A stretch of 14,314 bases of DNA from Eubacteriales bacterium (GTDB lineage Bacteria > Bacillota > Clostridia > Peptostreptococcales > Anaerovoracaceae). A program made the translations under genes and the position numbers. A model generated the notes under the pieces. The model did not search any database, was not told where the DNA came from, and worked only from the letters and a program-made list of their open reading frames with translations. The stretch spans positions 1 through 14,314 of the forward strand of contig JAQXNW010000154.1 in the NCBI GenBank assembly GCA_029098205.1. The letters are read 5' to 3'. This document shows, one piece after another, positions 12,414-14,314 of this stretch (within the stretch, counting starts at the first letter, position 1; every line of letters starts with the position of its first letter).

Positions 12414-14314
12414 ATGGAAGACAGGAAAGAACGGATCGATTGGCTGGTGAAGCGGCTGAATGACGCTTCCCGGGCGTATTATCAGGAAGCGGAGGAAATC
12501 ATGCCGAACATCGAATACGATGCTCTGTATGATGAACTTCTTCAGTTAGAGAAAGAAACCGGCTATGTTCCGGATGACAGCCCTTCGCATAACGTCGGTT
12601 ATGAGATCGTTTCCAAGCTTCCTAAGGAGAGGCATCCGTCCAGAATGCTTTCGCTGGATAAGACAAAGAGCCGGGAAGAGCTCCGGGACTGGCTGAAGGG
12701 CCGAGAGGGGCTTCTTTCGTGGAAGATGGACGGCCTTACGATCGTTCTGACCTACGACGGGGGGCGGCTTGTGAAGGCGCTGACCCGCGGGAACGGCGAC
12801 GTCGGAGAGGTCATTACCAACAACGCGAAAGAATTTGAGAATGTTCCGGTTACGATTCCGTTCAAGGGGCATGCAGTTCTCCGCGGCGAGGCGGTGATCC
12901 GCTACAGCGACTTTGAAAAAATAAATGCCAGCATTCCGAACGCGGACGCGAAATACAAGAACCCCAGAAATCTCTGTTCGGGTTCTGTCCGTCAGCTTGA
13001 TCCAGCCGTAACGAAGAAACGCCATGTTTATTTCATGGCGTTCACGCTGGTAGAGGCGGAGGGCGTGGATTTCCACGATCACAGGCATGAGCAGATGGAC
13101 TGGATGAAAGAACAGGGCTTCGATGTCGTCTTCTATAAATTCGTGAACCCGGATAATATTCTGGATACGATCGAATGGTTCGCGCAGGAAATTGTCCATA
13201 ATGACTTTCCGTCGGACGGACTGGTTCTTACGTACGAGGATATGGCCTACGGCCGTTCTCTCGGGACGACAGCGAAATATCCGCTGGATTCTCTGGCTTT
13301 TAAATGGGCGGATACGAAGGAGGAAACGACGCTTCGGAAAATCGAATGGAGCGCGTCCAGAACCGGACTCATCAATCCGGTCGCGGTATTCGATCCGGTG
13401 GAGCTTGAGGGAACGACAGTTTCCCGCGCTTCCGTTCATAATGTCAGTATCATGGAGCAGCTGGGCCTCGGGATCGGGGACCGGATTACCGTATATAAGG
13501 CGAATATGATCATTCCGCAGATCGCGGAGGATCTTACGCCTTCGGGAAACGTTGAGATTCCGTCCGTATGTCCGGTCTGCGGATGTCCAACAAAGCTGAA
13601 GGATGAAGAGGGCGTCCGGACGCTGTACTGTCTGAATCCGGACTGCGCCGCGAAGCAGATTAAGAGCTTCGCTTTGTTCGTGTCACGGAATGCGATGGAT
13701 ATCGAAGGACTCAGCGAGGAGACGATTGAAAAGCTGATCGATATCGGCGTCATTCATGATTTCGCGGATCTGTTCCGGTTCGATGAGTATCGGGACGCGG
13801 TTGTGGAGATGAAGGGATTCGGCGAAAAGTCGTTTGAGAATCTCCGGCAGTCGATTGAAGCCGCGAGGCGCCGTACGCCGGACCGGCTTCTTATGGGGCT
13901 CGGAATTCCGGGAATCGGTTCCGCGAATGCGCGTCTGATCGCGAAATTCTTCCATAATAAATGGGACCGGATGCGGGGAGCGACGAAAGAGGAGCTTCTT
14001 CAGATCGACGGCGTCGGAGACGTTCTGGCGGATGCTTATACCGCCTACTTTAAGGATCCGAAGAAGCAGAAGATTGTGGATGATCTGATGAATGTGCTGG
14101 AGCTTGATGAAACGGACGAAGCGGGAGATTCCTTCCTCGCTGGGAAAACGTTCGTTATTACCGGATCTCTTAACCATTATGAGAATCGGGATCAGCTGAA
14201 AGAAGAGCTGGAGAGCGCCGGCGCGAAGGTCGCGGGTTCCGTCAGCAGCCGGACGTCGTATCTGATCAATAACGATCTGACATCGGCAAGCGGGAAGAAC
14301 AAGAAAGCGAAAGA
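12414..14314 (+). CDS. ligA: NAD+-dependent DNA ligase, 3'-truncated by window edge
   Basis: LigA seals nicks using NAD+ during replication and repair. The frame is open from the ATG at 12414 (AGGA about ten bases upstream) to the window end: 633 codons plus two bases. The family is about 650-680 residues, so only the last part is missing. Order of domains: domain Ia (ARAYYQEAEEIMPNIEYD), adenylation domain with catalytic K104 in WKMDGLT, NPRNLCSGSVRQLDP, the OB-fold, a C4 zinc finger (C386, C389, C406, C411), helix-hairpin-helix repeats (MKGFGEKSF, LGIPGIGSANARLIA, IDGVGDVLA) and the start of a BRCT domain (FLAGKTFVITGSL, from about 574). Motif I reads WKMDGLT where KIDG[LV]A is common, as in a divergent clostridial LigA group. 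The pcrA-ligA neighbourhood is conserved in Firmicutes. Confidence 0.96.
   Translation, partial: MEDRKERIDWLVKRLNDASRAYYQEAEEIMPNIEYDALYDELLQLEKETGYVPDDSPSHNVGYEIVSKLPKERHPSRMLSLDKTKSREELRDWLKGREGLLSWKMDGLTIVLTYDGGRLVKALTRGNGDVGEVITNNAKEFENVPVTIPFKGHAVLRGEAVIRYSDFEKINASIPNADAKYKNPRNLCSGSVRQLDPAVTKKRHVYFMAFTLVEAEGVDFHDHRHEQMDWMKEQGFDVVFYKFVNPDNILDTIEWFAQEIVHNDFPSDGLVLTYEDMAYGRSLGTTAKYPLDSLAFKWADTKEETTLRKIEWSASRTGLINPVAVFDPVELEGTTVSRASVHNVSIMEQLGLGIGDRITVYKANMIIPQIAEDLTPSGNVEIPSVCPVCGCPTKLKDEEGVRTLYCLNPDCAAKQIKSFALFVSRNAMDIEGLSEETIEKLIDIGVIHDFADLFRFDEYRDAVVEMKGFGEKSFENLRQSIEAARRRTPDRLLMGLGIPGIGSANARLIAKFFHNKWDRMRGATKEELLQIDGVGDVLADAYTAYFKDPKKQKIVDDLMNVLELDETDEAGDSFLAGKTFVITGSLNHYENRDQLKEELESAGAKVAGSVSSRTSYLINNDLTSASGKNKKAK

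Noticed and set aside
1..14314. Mobile elements, CRISPR arrays, tRNA or rRNA genes, phage or defence systems.
   Set aside because: No direct-repeat arrays, transposase or integrase motifs, tRNA-like cloverleaf or rRNA sequence were noticed; the window is mostly conserved core genes on one strand.

Overview
The window reads as chromosomal DNA of a low-to-mid G+C Firmicute of the class Clostridia, probably Lachnospiraceae or a close relative. This is inferred from gene order (rpsE-rpmD-rplO-secY-adk-map-infA-rpmJ-rpsM-rpsK-rpsD-rpoA-rplQ, with rpsD inside the alpha operon), strong AGGAGG-type ribosome binding sites, a zinc-lid adenylate kinase, a cysteine-poor S4, and the LigA style. Every gene is on the + strand.

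Positions 1-4183 are the end of the S10-spc ribosomal superoperon: a 5'-truncated rpsE, then rpmD, rplO, secY, adk, map, infA and rpmJ, packed with gaps of 0 to about 25 bp. They supply ribosomal proteins, the Sec translocon channel, ADP/AMP balance, N-terminal Met removal and initiation factor IF-1. The small KOW-domain gene often found between map and infA in Firmicutes is absent.

Positions 4184-4374 form a 191-bp gap. It holds a near-consensus extended -10 promoter, a long terminator-like hairpin whose 5' arm starts right after the -10 box, and two more hairpins whose loops are perfectly complementary over 5 G/C bases (a possible kissing loop). The last hairpin abuts the rpsM ribosome binding site. 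This looks like a structured, probably autoregulatory, leader of the alpha operon and is the most interesting non-coding feature here. Positions 4375-7195 are the alpha operon (rpsM, rpsK, rpsD, rpoA, rplQ), with another structured gap between rpsD and rpoA, and it ends at a strong intrinsic terminator (about 7211-7255).

Positions 7196-14314 leave the ribosomal cluster. First comes a single reading frame of about 316 codons interrupted by an in-frame TAG at 7585-7587. It encodes an N-terminal membrane anchor and then a DUF58-like soluble part. Its end overlaps the start of ilvD (dihydroxy-acid dehydratase, branched-chain amino acid synthesis) by 11 nt. pcrA (UvrD/Rep-family helicase) and ligA (NAD+-dependent DNA ligase, cut by the window end) follow, a repair/replication pair that is also adjacent in other Firmicutes. 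TAG is a normal stop for rpsE, adk, map, rpoA and pcrA here, so the amber codon in the DUF58-like frame is not explained by genome-wide recoding.

Most of the window is ordinary core genome. The points that merit a second look are the alpha-operon leader, the promoter/terminator overlap, the amber-split gene, and the rpsD-rpoA structured gap.
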